NCBI GenBank assembly: GCA_963932145.1 | Contig: CAWVQA010000091.1 | Location: 124,001 to 188,000 of the forward strand | Direction: 5' to 3' | DNA: 64,000 nt | Origin: Acanthosepion lycidas | Taxonomy: Eukaryota > Mollusca > Cephalopoda > Sepiida > Sepiidae | Shown here: one piece after another, positions 12,229 to 25,896 of the stretch | How the letters are laid out: each line of letters begins with the position of its first letter | How positions within the stretch are numbered: position 1 is the first letter of the stretch | The notes under the pieces: model-generated | The model's input: only the letters and a program-made list of their open reading frames with translations | The model's database searches: none | Told to the model about the DNA's origin: nothing | Position numbers and translations under genes: made by a program

Positions 12229-14550
12229 AAAGTTGAAGCTTCAAACGGCAATTTAAGGCATTTCTCTTGCAGCTAGACTACCGGAAGTGGGGTTTATCAG
12301 ATTCTCCAACTCATTGTGCATCGAATAGGCTAATAAAATCACTACCAAAAATGACAAATCTTAAACGACTTTTTTTTTCGATACCCAAATAACGTGAACT
12401 GGGAACCCAAAGTTGAAGCTTCAAACGGCAATTTAAGGCATTTCTCTTGCAGCTAGACTACCGGAAGTGGGGTTTATCAGATTCTCCAACTCATTGTGCA
12501 TCGAATAGGCTAATAAAATCACTACCACAAATGACAAATCTTAAACGACTTTATTTTTCGATACCCAAATAACGTGAACTGGGAACCCAAAGTTGAAGCT
12601 TCAAACGGCAATTTAAGGCACTTCTCTTGCAGCTAGACTACCGGAAGTGGGGTTTATCAGATTCTCCAACCCATTGTGCATCGAATAGGCTAATAAAATC
12701 ACTACCAAAAATGACAAATCTTAAACGACTTTTTTTTTCGATACCCAAATAACGTGAACTGGGAACCCAAAGTTGAAGCTTCAAACGGCAATTTAAGGCA
12801 CTTCTCTTGCAGCTAGACTACCGGATGTGGGGTTTATCAGATTCTCCAACTCATTGTGCATCGAATAGGCTAATAAAATCACTACCAAAAATGACAAATC
12901 TTAAACGACTTTTTTTTTCGATACCCAAATAACGTGAACTGGGAACCCAAAGTTGAAGCTTCAAACGGCAATTTAAGGCATTTCTCTTGCAGCTAGACTA
13001 CCGGAAGTGGGGTTTATCAGATTCTCCAACTCATTGTGCATCGAATAGGCTAATAACATCACTACCAAAAATGACAAATCTTAAACGACTTTTTTTTTCG
13101 ATACCCAAATAACGTGAACTGGGAACCCAAAGTTGAAGCTTCAAACGGCAATTTAAGGCACTACTCTTGCAGCTAGACTACCGGAAGTGGGGTTTATCAG
13201 ATTCTCCAACTCATTGTGCATCGAATAGGCTAATAAAATCACTACCAAAAGTGACAAATCTTAAACGACTTTTTTTTTCGATACCCAAATAACGTGAACT
13301 GGGAACCCAAAGTTGAAGCTTCAAACGGCAATTTAAGGCATTTCTCTTGCAGCTAGACTACCGGAAGTGGGGTTTATCAGATTCTCCAACTCATTGTGCA
13401 TCGAATAGGCTAATAAAATCACTACCACAAATGACAAATCTTAAACGACTTTTTTTTTCGATACCCAAATAACGTGAACTGGGAACCCAAAGTTGAAGCT
13501 TCAAACGGCAATTTAAGGCACTTCTCTTGCAGCTAGACTACCGGAAGTGGGGTTTATCAGATTCTCCAACTCATTGTGCATCGAATAGGCTAATAAAATC
13601 ACTACCAAAAATGACAAATCTTAAACTACTTTTTTTTTCGATACCCAAATAACGTGAACTGTGAACCCAAAGTTGAAGCTTCAAACGGCAATTTAAGGCA
13701 CTTCTCTTGCAGCTAGACTACCGGATGTGGGGTTTATCAGATTCTCCAACTCATTGTGCATCGAATAGGCTAAGAAAATCACTACCAAAAATGACAAATC
13801 TTAAACGACTTTTTTTTTCGATACCCAAATAACGTGAACTGGGAACCCAAAGTTGAAGCTTCAAACGGCAATTTAAGGCACTTCTCTTGCAGCTAGACTA
13901 CCGGAAGTGGGGTTTATCAGTTTCTCCAACTCATTGTGCATCGAATAGGCTAATAAAATCACTACCAAAAATGACAAATCTTAAACGACTTTTTTTTTCG
14001 ATACCCAAATAACGTGAACTGGGAACCCAAAGTTGAAGCTTCAAACGGCAATTTAAGGCACTTCCCTTGCAGCTAGACTACCGGAAGTGCGGTTTATCAG
14101 ATTCTCCAACTCATTGTGCATCGAATAGGCTAATAAAATCACTACCAAAAATGACAAATCTTAAACAACTTTTTTTTTCGATACCCAAATAACGTGAACT
14201 GGGAACCCAAAGTTGAAGCTTCAAACGGCAATTTAAGGCACTTCTCTTGCAGCTAGACTACCGGAAGTGGGGTTTATCAGATTCTCCAACTCATTGTGCA
14301 TCGAATAGGCTAATAAAATCACTACCAAAAATGACAAATCTTAAACGACTTTTTTTTTCGATACCCAAATAACGTGAACTGGGAACCCAAAGTTGAAGCT
14401 TCAAACGGCAATTTAACGCATTTCTCTTGCAGCTAGACTACCGGAAGTGGGGTTTATCAGATTCTCCAACTCATTGTGCATCGAATAGGCTAATAAAATC
14501 ACTACCAAAAATGACAAATCTTAAACGACTTTTTTTTTCGATACCCAAAT

Positions 14551-16540
14551 AACGTGAACTGGGAACCCAAAGTTGAAGCTTCAAACGGCAATTTAAGGCA
14601 CTTCTCTTGCAGCTAGTCTACCGGAAGTGGGGTTTATCAGATTCTCCAACTCATTGTGCATCGAATAGGCTAATAAAATCACTACCAAAATTGACAAATC
14701 TTAAACGACTTTTTTTTTCGATACCCAAATAACGTGAACTGGGAAACCAAAGTTGAAGCTTCAAACGGCAATTTAAGGCACTTCTCTTGCAGCTAGACTA
14801 CCGGAAGTTGGGTTTATCAGATTCTCCAACTCATTGTGCATCGAATAGGCTAATAAAATCACTACCAAAAATGACAAATCTTAAACGACTTTTTTTTTCG
14901 ATACCCAAATAACGTGAACTGGGAACCCAAAGTTGAAGCTTCAAACGGCAATTTAAGGCATTTCCCTTGCAGCTAGACTACCGGAAGTGGGGTTTATCAG
15001 ATTCTCCAACTCATTGTGCATCGAATAGGCTAATAAAATCACTAACAAAAATGACAAATCTTAAACGACTTTTTTTTTCGATACCCAAATAACGTGAACT
15101 GGGAACCCAAAGTTGAAGCTTCAAACGGCAATTTAAGGCACTTCTCTTGCAGCTAGACTACCGGAAGTGGGTTTTATCAGATTCTCCAACTCATTGTGCA
15201 TCGAATAGGCTAATAAAATCACTACCAAAAATGACAAATCTTAAACGACTTTTTTTTTCGATACCCCAATAACGTGAACTGGGAACCCAAAGTTGAAGCT
15301 TCAAACGGCAATTTAAGGCATTTCTCTTGCAGCTAGACTACCGGAAGTGGGGTTTATCAGATTCTCCAACTCATTGTGCATCGAATAGGCTAATAAAATC
15401 ACTACCAAAAATGACAAAACTTAAACGACTTTTTTTTTCGATACCCAAATAACGTGAACTGGGAACCCAAAGTTGAAGCTTCAAACGGCAATTTAAGGCA
15501 TTTCTCTTGCAGCTAGACTACCGGAAGTGGGGTTTATCAGATTCTCCAACTCATTATGCATCGAATAGGCTAATAAAATCACTACCAAAAATGACAAATC
15601 TTAAACGACTTTTTTTTTCGATACCCAAATAACGTGAACTGGGAACCCAAAGTTGAAGCTTCAAACGGCAATTTAAGGCACTTCTCTTGCAGCTAGTCTA
15701 CCGGAAGTGGGGTTTATCAGATTCTCCAACTCATTGTGCATCGAATAGGCTAATAAAATCACTACCAAAATTGACAAATCTTAAACGACTTTTTTTTTCG
15801 ATACCCAAATAACGTGAACTGGGAACCCAAAGTTGAAGCTTCAAACGGCAATTTAAGGCACTTCTCTTGCAGCTAGACTACCGGAAGTGGGGTTTATCAG
15901 ATTCTCCAACTCATTGTGCATCGAATAGGCTAATAAAATCACTACCAAAAATGACAAATCTTAAACGACTTTTTTTTTCGATACCCCAATAACGTGAACT
16001 GGGAACCCAAAGTTGAAGCTTCAAACGGCAATTTAAGGCATTTCTCTTGCAGCTAGACTACCGGAAGTGGGGTTTATCAGATTCTCCAACTCATTGTGCA
16101 TCGAATAGGCTAATAAAATCACTACCAAAAATGACAAAACTTAAACGACTTTTTTTTTCGATACCCAAATAACGTGAACTGGGAACCCAAAGTTGAAGCT
16201 TCAAACGGCAATTTAAGGCATTTCTCTTGCAGCTAGACTACCGGAAGTGGGGTTTATCAGATTCTCCAACTCATTATGCATCGAATAGGCTAATAAAATC
16301 ACTACCAAAAATGACAAATCTTAAACGACTTTTTTTTTCGATACCCAAATAACGTGAACTGGGAACCCAAAGTTGAAGCTTCAAACGGCAATTTAAGGCA
16401 CTTCTCTTGCAGCTAAACTACCGGAAGTGGGGTTTATCAGATTCTCCAACTCATTGTGCATCGAATAGGCTAATAAAATCACTACCAAAAATGACAAATC
16501 TTAAACGACTTTTTTTTTCGATACCCAAATAACGTGAACT
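14551..16540 (+). repeat. Nested 720-bp and 1,080-bp duplications
   Basis: Private markers recur at regular offsets. ATACCCCAAT (15,261 and 15,981), GACAAAACTT (15,415 and 16,135) and CATTATGCA (15,553 and 16,273) each recur after 720 bp, or four monomers. CTAGTCTACC (14,613 and 15,693) and AAAATTGAC (14,688 and 15,768) recur after 1,080 bp, or six monomers. The two periods overlap, so one duplication was followed by another, or by conversion. The 720-bp haplotype is shared over roughly 15,241-15,690 and 15,961-16,410. Confidence 0.85.
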
Positions 16541-17088
16541 GGGAACCCAAAGTTGAAGCTTCAAACGGCAATTTAAGGCACTTCTCTTGCAGCTAGACTA
16601 CCGGAAGTGGGGTTTATCAGATTCTCCAACTCATTGTGCATCGAATAGGCTAATAAAATCACTACCAAAAATGACAAATCTTAAACGACTTTTTTTTTCG
16701 ATACCCAAATAACGTGAACTGGGAACCCAAAGTTGAAGCTTCAAACGGCAATTTAAGGCATTTCTCTTGCAGCTAGACTACCGGAAGTGGGGTTTATCAG
16801 ATTCTCCAACTCATTGTGCATCGAATAAGCTAATAAAATCACTACCAAAAATGACAAATCTTAAACGACTTTTTTTTTCGATACCCAAATAATGTGAACT
16901 GGGAACCCAAAGTTGAAGCTTCAAACGGCAATTTAAGGCACTTCTCTTGCAGCTAGACTACCGGAAGTGGGGTTTATCAGATTCTCCAACTCATTGTGCA
17001 TCGAATAGGCTAATAAAATCACTACCAAAAATGACAAATCTTAAACGACTTTTTTTTTCGATACCCAAATAACGTGAACTGGGAACCC

Positions 17089-17261
17089 AAAGTTGAAGCT
17101 TCAAACGGCAATTTAAGGCATTTCTTTTGCAGCTAGACTACCGGAAGTGGGGTTTATCAGATTCTCCAACTCATTGTGCATCGAATAGGCTAATAAAATC
17201 ACTACCAAAAATGACAAACGACTTTTTTTTTCGATACCCAAATAACGTGAACTGGGAACCC
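17089..17261 (+). repeat. 173-bp monomer with 7-bp deletion
   Basis: ACAAATCTTAAACGAC is reduced to ACAAACGAC near 17,218. The 7-bp loss is flanked by AAA direct repeats, the signature of replication slippage or microhomology-mediated deletion. The frame shift opens a 60-codon frame at 17,127-17,309 that starts only at TTG; it is not a gene. The same deletion is found once more at 18,162-18,334. Confidence 0.92.
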
Positions 17262-18161
17262 AAAGTTGAAGTTTCAAACGGCAATTTAAGGCATTTCTCT
17301 TGCAGCTAGACTACCGGAAGTGGGGTTTATCAGATTCTCCAACTCATTGTGCATCGAATAGGCTAATAAAATCACTACCAAAAATGACAAATCTTAAACG
17401 ACTTTTTTTTTCGATACCCAAATAACGTGAACTGGGAACCCAAAGTTGAAGCTTCAAAAGGCAATTTAACGCACTTCTCTTGCAGCTAGACTACCGGAAG
17501 TGGGGTTTATCAGATTCTCCAACTCATTGTGCATCGAATAGGCTAATAAAATCACTACCAAAAATGACAAATCTTAAACGACTTTTTTTTTCGATACCCA
17601 AATAACGTGAACTGGGAACCCAAAGTTGAAGCTTCAAACGGCAATTTAAGGCATTTCTCTTGCAGCTAGACTACCGGAAGTGGGGTTTATCAGATTCTCC
17701 AACTCATTGTGCATCGAATAGGCTAATAAAATCACTACCAAAAATGATAAATCTTAAACGACTTTTTTTTTCGATACCCAAATAACGTGAACTGGGAACC
17801 CAAAGTTGAAGCTTCAAACGGCAATTTAAGGCATTTCTCTTGCAGCTAGACTACCGGAAGTGGGGTTTATCAGATTCTCCAACTCATTGTGCATCGAATA
17901 GGCTAATAAAATCACTACCAAAAATGACAAATCTTAAACGACTTTTTTTTTCGATACCCAAATAACGTGAACTGGGAACCCAAAGTTGAAGCTTCAAACG
18001 GCAATTTAAGGCACTTCTCTTGCAGCTAGACTACCGGAAGTGGGGTTTATCAGATTCTCCAACTCATTGTGCATCGAATAGGCTAATAAAATCACTACCA
18101 AAAATGACAAATCTTAATCGACTTTTTTTTTCGATACCCAAATAACGTGAACTGGGAACCC

Positions 18162-18334
18162 AAAGTTGAAGCTTCAAACGGCAATTTAAGGCATTTCTCT
18201 TGCAGCTAGACTACCGGAAGTGGGGTTTATCAGATTCTCCAACTCATTGTGCATCGAATAGGCTAATAAAATCACTACCAAAAATGACAAACGACTTTTT
18301 TTTTCGATACCCAAATAACGTGAACTGGGAACCC
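18162..18334 (+). repeat. 173-bp monomer, same 7-bp deletion
   Basis: The deletion is identical to that in the unit at 17,089, and the two starts are 1,073 bp apart (six monomers minus 7 bp). Flanking markers differ: the earlier unit has TTCTTTTGC and is followed by GAAGTTTC, while this one has TTCTCTTGC and GAAGCTTC. So either the deletion arose twice at the AAA repeats or only a short tract was copied. It creates the spurious 60-codon frame at 18,200-18,382. Confidence 0.92.
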
Positions 18335-19956
18335 AAAGTTGAAGCTTCAAACGGCAATTTAAGGCATTTCTCTTGCAGCTAGACTACCGGAAGTGGGGTT
18401 TATCAGATTCTCCAACTCATTGTGCATCGAATAGGCTAATAAAATCACTACCAAAAATGACAAATCTTAAACGACTTTTTTTTTCGATACCCAAATAACG
18501 TGAACTGGGAACCCAAAGTTGAAGCTTCAAACGGCAATTTAAGGCATTTCTCTTGCAGCTAGACTACCGGAAGTGGGGTTTATCAGATTCTCCAACTCAT
18601 TGTGCATCGAATAGGCTAATAAAATCACTACCAAAAATGACAAATCTTAAACGACTTTTTTTTTCGATACCCAAATAACGTGAACTGGGAACCCAAAGTT
18701 GAAGCTTCAAACGGCAATTTAAGGCATTTCTCTTGCAGCAAGACTACCGGAAGTGGGGTTTATCAGATTCTCCAACTCATTGTGCATCGAATAGGCTAAT
18801 AAAATCACTACCAAAAATGACAAATCTTAAACGACTTTTTTTTTCGATACCCAAATAACGTGAACTGGGAACCCAAAGTTGAAGCTTCAAACGGCAATTT
18901 AAGGCACTTCTCTTGCAGCTAGACTACCGGAAGTGGGGTTTATCAGATTCTCCAACTCATTGTGCATCGAATAGGCTAATAAAATCACTACCAAAAATGA
19001 CAAATCTTAAACGACTTTTTTTTTCGATACCCAAATAACGTGAACTGGGAACCCAAAGTTGAAGCTTCAAACGGCAATTTAAGGCATTTCTCTTGCAGCT
19101 AGACTACCGGAAGTGGGGTTTATCAGATTCTCCAACTCATTGTGCATCGAATAGGCTAATAAAATCACTACCAAAAATGACAAATCTTAAACGACTTTTT
19201 TTTTTCGATACCCAAATAACGTGAACTGGGAACCCAAAGTTGAAGCTTCAAACGGCAATTTAAGGCATTTCTCTTGCAGCTAGACTACCGGAAGTGGGGT
19301 TTATCAGATTCTCCAACTCATTGTGCATCGAATAGGCTAATAAAATCAATACCAAAAATGACAAATCTTAAACGACTTTTTTTTTCGATACCCAAATAAC
19401 GTGAACTGGGAACCCAAAGTTGAAGCTTCAAACGGCAATTTAAGGCATTTCTCTTGCAGCTAGACTACCGGAAGTGGGGTTTTTTCAGATTCTCCAACTC
19501 ATTGTGCATTGAATAGGCTAATAAAATCACTACCAAAAATGACAAATCTTAAACGAATTTTTTTTTCGATACCCAAATAACGTGAACTGGGAACCCAAAG
19601 TTGAAGCTTCAAACGGCAATTTAAGGCATTTCTCTTGCAGCTAGACTACCGGAAGTGGGGTTTATCAGATTCTCCAACTCATTGTGCATCGAATAGGCTA
19701 ATAAAATCACTACCAAAAATGACAAATCTTAAACGACTTTTTTTTTCGATACCCAAATAACGTGAACTGGGAACCCAAAGTTGAAGATTCAAACGGCAAT
19801 TTAAGGCATTTCTCTTGCAGCTAGACTACCGGAAATGGGGTTTATCAGATTCTCCAACTCATTGTGCATCGAATAGGCTAATAAAATCACTACCAAAAAT
19901 GACAAATCTTAAACGACTTTTTTTTTCGATACCCAAATAACGTGAACTGGGAACGC

Positions 19957-22900
19957 AAAGTTGAAGCTTCAAACGGCAATTTAAGGCATTTCACTTGCAG
20001 CTAGACTACCGGAAGTGGGGTTTATCAGATTCTCCAACTCATTGTGCATCTAATAGGCGAATAAAATATTTACCAAAAATGACAAATCTTAATCGACTTT
20101 TTTTTACGATACCCAAATAACGTGAACTGGGAACCCAAAGTTGAAGCTTCAAACGGCAATTTAAGGCATTTCTCTTGCAGCTAGACTACCGGAAGTGGGG
20201 TTTATCAGATTCTCCAACTCATTGTGCATCTAATAGGCGAATAAAATCACTACCAAAAATGACAAATCTTAATCGACTTTTTTTTACGATACCCAAATGA
20301 CGTGAACTGGGAACCCAAAGTTGAAGCTTCAAACGGCAATTTAAGGCATTTCTCTTGCAGCTAGACTACCGGAAGTGGGGTTTATCAGATTCTCCAACTC
20401 ATTGTGCATCTAATAGGCGAATAAAATCACTACCAAAAATGACAAATCTTAATCGACTTTTTTTTACGATACCCAAATAACGTGAACTGGGAACCCAAAG
20501 TTGAAGCTTCAAACGGCAATTTAAGGCATTTCTCTTGCAGCTAGACTACCGGAAGTGGGGTTTATCAGATTCTCCAACTCATTGTGCATCTAATAGGCGA
20601 ATAAAATCACTACCAAAAATGACAAATCTTAATCGACTTTTTTTTACGATACCCAAATAACGTGAACTGGGAACCCAAAGTTGAAGCTTCAAACGGCAAT
20701 TTAAGGCATTTCTCTTGCAGCTAGACTACCGGAAGTGGTGTTTATCAGATTCTCCAACTCATTGTGCATCTAATAGGCGAATAAAATCACTACCAAAACT
20801 GACAAATCTTAATCGACTTTTTTTTACGATACCCAAATAACGTGTACTGGGAACCCAAAGTTAAAGCTTCAAACGGCAATTTAAGGGATTTCTCTTGCAG
20901 CTAGACTACCGGAAGTGGGGTTCATCAGATTCTCCAACTCATTGTGCATCTAATAGGCGAATAAAATCACTACCAAAAATGACAAATCTTAATCGACTTT
21001 TTTTTACGATACCCAAATAACGTGAACTGGGAACCCAAAGATGAAGCTTCAAACGGCAATTTAAGGCATTTCTCTTGCAGCTAGACTACCGGAAGTGGGG
21101 TTTATCAGATTCTCCAACTCATTGTGCATCTAATAGGCGAATAAAATCACTACCAAAAATGACAAATCTTAATCGACTTTTTTTTACGATACCCAAATAA
21201 CGTGAACTGGGAACCCAAAGTTGAAGCTTCAAACGGCAATTTAAGGCATTTCTCTTGCAGCTAGACTACCGGAAGTGGGGTTTATCAGATTCTCCAACTC
21301 ATTGTGCATCTAATAGGCGAATAAAATCACTACCAAAAATGACAAATCTTAATCGACTTTTTTTTACGATACCCAAATAACGTGAACTGGGAACCCAAAG
21401 TTAAAGCAACAAACGGCAATTTAAGGCATTTCTCTTGCAGCTAGGCTACCGGAAGTGGGTTTATCAGATTCTCCAACTCATTGTGCATCTAATAGGCGAA
21501 TAAAATATTTACCAAAAATGACAAATCTTAATCGACTTTTTTTTACGATACCCAAATAACGTGAACTGGGAACCCAAAGTTGAAGCTTCAAACGGCAATT
21601 TAAGGCATTTCTCTTGCAGCTAGACTACCGGAAGTGGGGTTTATCAGATTCTCCAACTCATTGTGCATCTAATAGGCGAATAAAATCACTACCAAAAATG
21701 ACAAATCTTAATCGACTTTTTTTTACGATACCCAAATAACGTGAACTGGGAACCCAAAGTTGAAGCTTCAAACGGCAATTTAAGGCATTTCTCTTGCAGC
21801 TAGACTACCGGAAGTGGGGTTTATCAGATTCTCCAACTCATTGTGCATCTAATAGGCGAATAAAATCACTACCAAAAATGACAAATCTTAATCGACTTTT
21901 TTTTACGATACCCAAATAACGTGAACTGGGAACCCAAAGTTGAAGCTTCAAACGGCAATTTAAGGCATTTCTCTTGCAGCTAGGCTACCGGAAGTGGGGT
22001 TTATCAGATTCTCCAACTCATTGTGCATCTAATAGGCGAATAAAATCACTACCAAAAATGACAAATCTTAATCGACTTTTTTTTACGATACCCAAATAAC
22101 GTGAACTGGGAACCCAAAGTTGAAGCTTCAAACGGCAATTTAAGGCATTTCTCTTGCAGCTAGACTACCGGAAGTGGGGTTTATCAGATTCTCCAACTCA
22201 TTGTGCATCTAATAGGCGAATAAAATCACTACCAGAAATGACAAATCTTAATCGACTTTTTTTTACGATACCCAAATAACGTGAACTGGGAACCCAAAGT
22301 TGAAGCTTCAAACGGCAATTTAAGGCATTTCTCTTGCAGCTAGACTACCGGAAGTGGGGTTTATCAGATTCTCCAACTCATTGTGCATCTTATAGGCGAA
22401 TAAAATCACTACCAAAAATGACAAATCTTAATCGACTTTTTTTTACGATACCCAAATAACGTGACCTGGGAACCCAAAGTTGAAGCTTCAAACGGCAATT
22501 TAAGGCATTTCTCTTGCAGCTAGACTACCGGAAGTGGGGTTTATCAGATTCTCCAACTCATTGTGCATCTAATAGGCGAATAAAATCACTACCAAAACTG
22601 ACAAATCTTAATCGACTTTTTTTTACCATACCCAAATAACGTGAACTGGGAACCCAAAGTTAAAGCTTCAAACGGCAATTTAAGGGATTTCTCTTGCAGC
22701 TAGTCTACCGGAAGTGGGGTTTATCAGATTCTCCAACTCATTGTGCATCTAATAGGCGAATAAAATCACTACCAAAAATGACAAATCTTAATCGACTTTT
22801 TTTTAAGATACCCAAATAACGTGAACTGGGAACCCAAAGTTGAAGCTTCAAACGGCAATTAAAGGCATTTCTCTTGCAGCTAGACTACCGGAAGTGGGGT

Positions 22901-25896
22901 TTATCAGATTCTCCAACTCATTGTGCATCTAATAGGCGAATAAAATCACTACCAAAAATGACAAATCTTAATCGACTTTTTTTTACGATACCCAAATAAC
23001 GTGAACTGGGAACTCAAAGTTGAAGCTTCAAACGGCAATTTAAGGCATTTCTCTTGCAGCTAGACTACCGGAAGTGGGGTTTATCAGATTCTCCAACTCA
23101 TTGTGCATCTAATAGGCGAATAAAATGACTACCAAAAATGACAAATCTTAATCGACTTTTTTTTACGATACCCAAATAACGTGAACTGGGAACCCAAAGT
23201 TAAAGCTTCAAACGGCAATTTAAGGCATTTCTCTTGCAGCTAGGCTACCGGAAGTGGGGTTTATCAGATTCTCCAACTCATTGTGCATCTAATAGGCGAA
23301 TAAAATCACTACCAAAAATGACATATCTTAATCGACTTTTTTTTACGATACCCAAATAACGTGAACTGGGAACCCAAAGTTGAAGCTTCAAACGGCAATT
23401 TAAGGCATTTCTCTTGCAGCTAGACTACCGGAAGTGGGGTTTATCAGATTCTCCAACTCATTGTGCATCTAATAGGCGAATAAAATCACTACCAAAAATG
23501 ACAAATCTTAATCGACTTTTTTTTACGATAGCCAAATAACGTGAACTGGGAACCCAAAGTTGAAGCTTCAAACGGCAATTTAAGGGATTTCTCTTGCAGC
23601 TAGGCTACCGGAAGTGGGGTTTATCAGATTCTCCAACTCATTGTGCATCTAATAGGCGAATAAAATCACTACCAAAAATGACAAATCTTAATCGACTTTT
23701 TTTTACGATACCCAAATAACGTGAACTGGGAACCCAAAGTTGAAGCTTCAAACGGCAATTTAAGGCATTTCTCTTGCATCTAGACTACCGGAAGTGGGGT
23801 TTATCAGATTCTCCAACTCATTGTGCATCTAATAGGCGAATAAAATCACTACCAAAAATGACAAATCTTAATCGGCTTTTTTTTACGATACCCAAATAAC
23901 GTGAACTGGGAACCCAAAGTTGAAGCTTCAAACGGCAATTTAAGGCATTTCCCTTGCAGCAAGACTACCGGATGTGGGGTTTATCAGATTCTCCAACTCA
24001 TTGTGCATCTAATAGGCGAATAAAATCACTACCAAAAATGACAAATCTTATTCGACTTTTTTTTACGATAGCCAAATAACGTGAACTGGGAACCCAAAGT
24101 TGAAGCTTCAAACGGCAATTTAAGGCATTTCTCTTGCAGCTAGGCTACCGGAAGTGGGGTTTATCAGATTCTCCAACTCATTGTGCATCTAATAGGCGAA
24201 TAAAATCACTACCAAAAATGACAAATCTTAATCGACTTTTTTTTACGATACCCAAATAACGTGAACTGGGAACCCAAAGTTGAAGCTTCAAACGGCAATT
24301 TAAGGCATTTCTCTTGCAGCTAGGCTACCGGAAGTGGGGATTATCAGATTCTCCAACTCATTGTGCATCTAATAGGTGAATAAAATCACTACCAAAAATG
24401 ACAAATCTTAATCGACTTTTTTTTACGATACCCAAATAACGTGAACTGGGAACCCAAAGTTGAAGTTTCAAACGGCAATTTAAGGCATTTCTCTTGCAGC
24501 TAGACTACCGGAAGTGGGGTTTATCAGATTCTCCAACTCATTGTGCATCTAATAGGCGAATAAAATCACTACCAAAAATGACAAATCTTAATCGACTTTT
24601 TTTTACGATACCCAAATAACGTGAACTGGGAACCCAAAGTTGAAGCTTCAAACGGCAATTTAAGGCATTTCTCTTGCAGCTAGACTACCGGAATTGGGGT
24701 TTATCAGATTCTCCAACTCATTGTGCATCTAATAGGCGAATAAAATCACTACCAAAAATGACAAATCTTAATCGACTTTTTTTTACGATACCCAAATAAC
24801 GTGAACTGGGAACCCAAAGTTGAAGCTTCAAACGGCAATTTAAGGCATTTCTCTTGCAGCTAGGCTACCGGAAGTGGGGTTTATCAGATTCTCCAACTCA
24901 TTGTGCATCTAATAGGCGAATAAAATCACTACCAAAAATGACAAATCTTAATCGACTTTTTTTTACGTTACCCAAATAACGTGAACTGGGAACCCAAAGT
25001 TGAAGCTTCAAACGGCAATTTAAGGCATTTCCCTTGCAGCTAGACTACCGGAAGTGGGGTTTATCAGATTCTCCAACTCATTGTGCATCTAATAGGCTAA
25101 TAAAATCACTACCAAAAATGACAAATCTTAATCGACTTTTTTTTACGATACCCAAATAACGTGAACTGGGAACCCAAAGTTGAAGCTTCAAACGGCAATT
25201 TAAGGCATTTCTCTTGCAGCTAGGCTACCGGAAGTGGGGTTTATCAGATTCTCCAACTCATTGTGCATCTAATAGGCGAATAAAATCACTACCAAAAATG
25301 ACAAATCTTAATCGACTTTTTTTTTACGATACCCAAATAACGTGAACTGGGAACCCAAAGTTGAAGCTTCAAACGGCAATTTAGGGCATTTCTCTTGCAG
25401 CTAGACTACCGGAAGTGTGGTTTATCAGATTCTCCAACTCATTGTGCATCTAATAGGCGAATAAAATCACTACCAAAAATGACAAATCTTAATCGACTTT
25501 TTTTTACGATACCCAAATAACGTGAACTGGGAACCCAAAGTTGAAGCTTCAAACGGCAATTTAAGGCATTTCTCTTGCAGCTAGACTACCGGAAGTGGGG
25601 TTTATCAGATTCTCCAACTCATTGTGCATCTAATAGGCGAATAAAATCACTACCAAAAATGACAAATCTTAATCGACTTTTTTTTACGATACCCAAATAA
25701 CGTGAACTGGGAACCCAAAGTTGAAGCTTCAAACGGCAATTTAAGGCATTTCTCTTGCAGCTAGACTACCGGAAGTGGGGTTTATCAGATTCTCCAACTC
25801 ATTGTGCATCTAATAGGCGAATAAAATCACTACCAAAAATGACAAATCTTAATCGACTTTTTTTTACGATACCCAAATAACGTGAACTGGGAACCC
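19957..25896 (+). repeat. Block B: 95T/103G/137T/150A monomers
   Basis: About 33 monomers share CATCTAATAGGCGAAT (95T, 103G), CTTAATCGAC (137T) and a T8 run followed by ACGATA (150A). All four states switch on within one unit at the left border. Position 49 begins to vary here (CTAGACTACC or CTAGGCTACC). Internal duplication is suggested by paired private markers. AAAATATTTACC occurs at 20,064 and 21,503 (1,439 bp apart, eight monomers minus one base). The trio AAAACTGAC, AGTTAAAGC and TAAGGGATT occurs near 20,795 and again near 22,594 (ten monomers minus one base). A 1-bp deletion lies near 21,459 and a T-run insertion near 25,321. Confidence 0.92.

Larger units (their letters stand above)
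1..19956 (+). repeat. Block A: 95G/103T/137A/150T monomers
   Basis: About 111 monomers share CATCGAATAGGCTAAT (95G, 103T), CTTAAACGAC (137A) and a full nine-T run ending in TCGATA (150T). The main internal polymorphism is position 33, where CATTTC and CACTTC units alternate irregularly; the C form is essentially confined to this block. Scattered private changes include A-to-G at the 'aaaatgac' site and CTC-to-CAC near position 38. The first 20 units are exactly in 180-bp phase. Several short-range duplications and the three strongest deletion monomers lie in this block and are listed separately. The block ends within the monomer starting at 19,957, where 95T, 103G and 137T appear together. 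Confidence 0.93.

Noticed and set aside
12073..12276. Open frame of 67 codons on the + strand
   Set aside because: It is satellite monomer sequence read across a 13-bp deletion that removes the usual stop in that frame. The consensus has stops in all six frames, and no start context or homology supports a gene.
17127..17309. Open frame of 60 codons on the + strand
   Set aside because: It starts only at TTG and exists because of a 7-bp deletion in one monomer. It is monomer sequence with the same translation as its neighbours.
18200..18382. Open frame of 60 codons on the + strand
   Set aside because: It is the same 7-bp deletion artefact as the frame at 17,127, in a second monomer.
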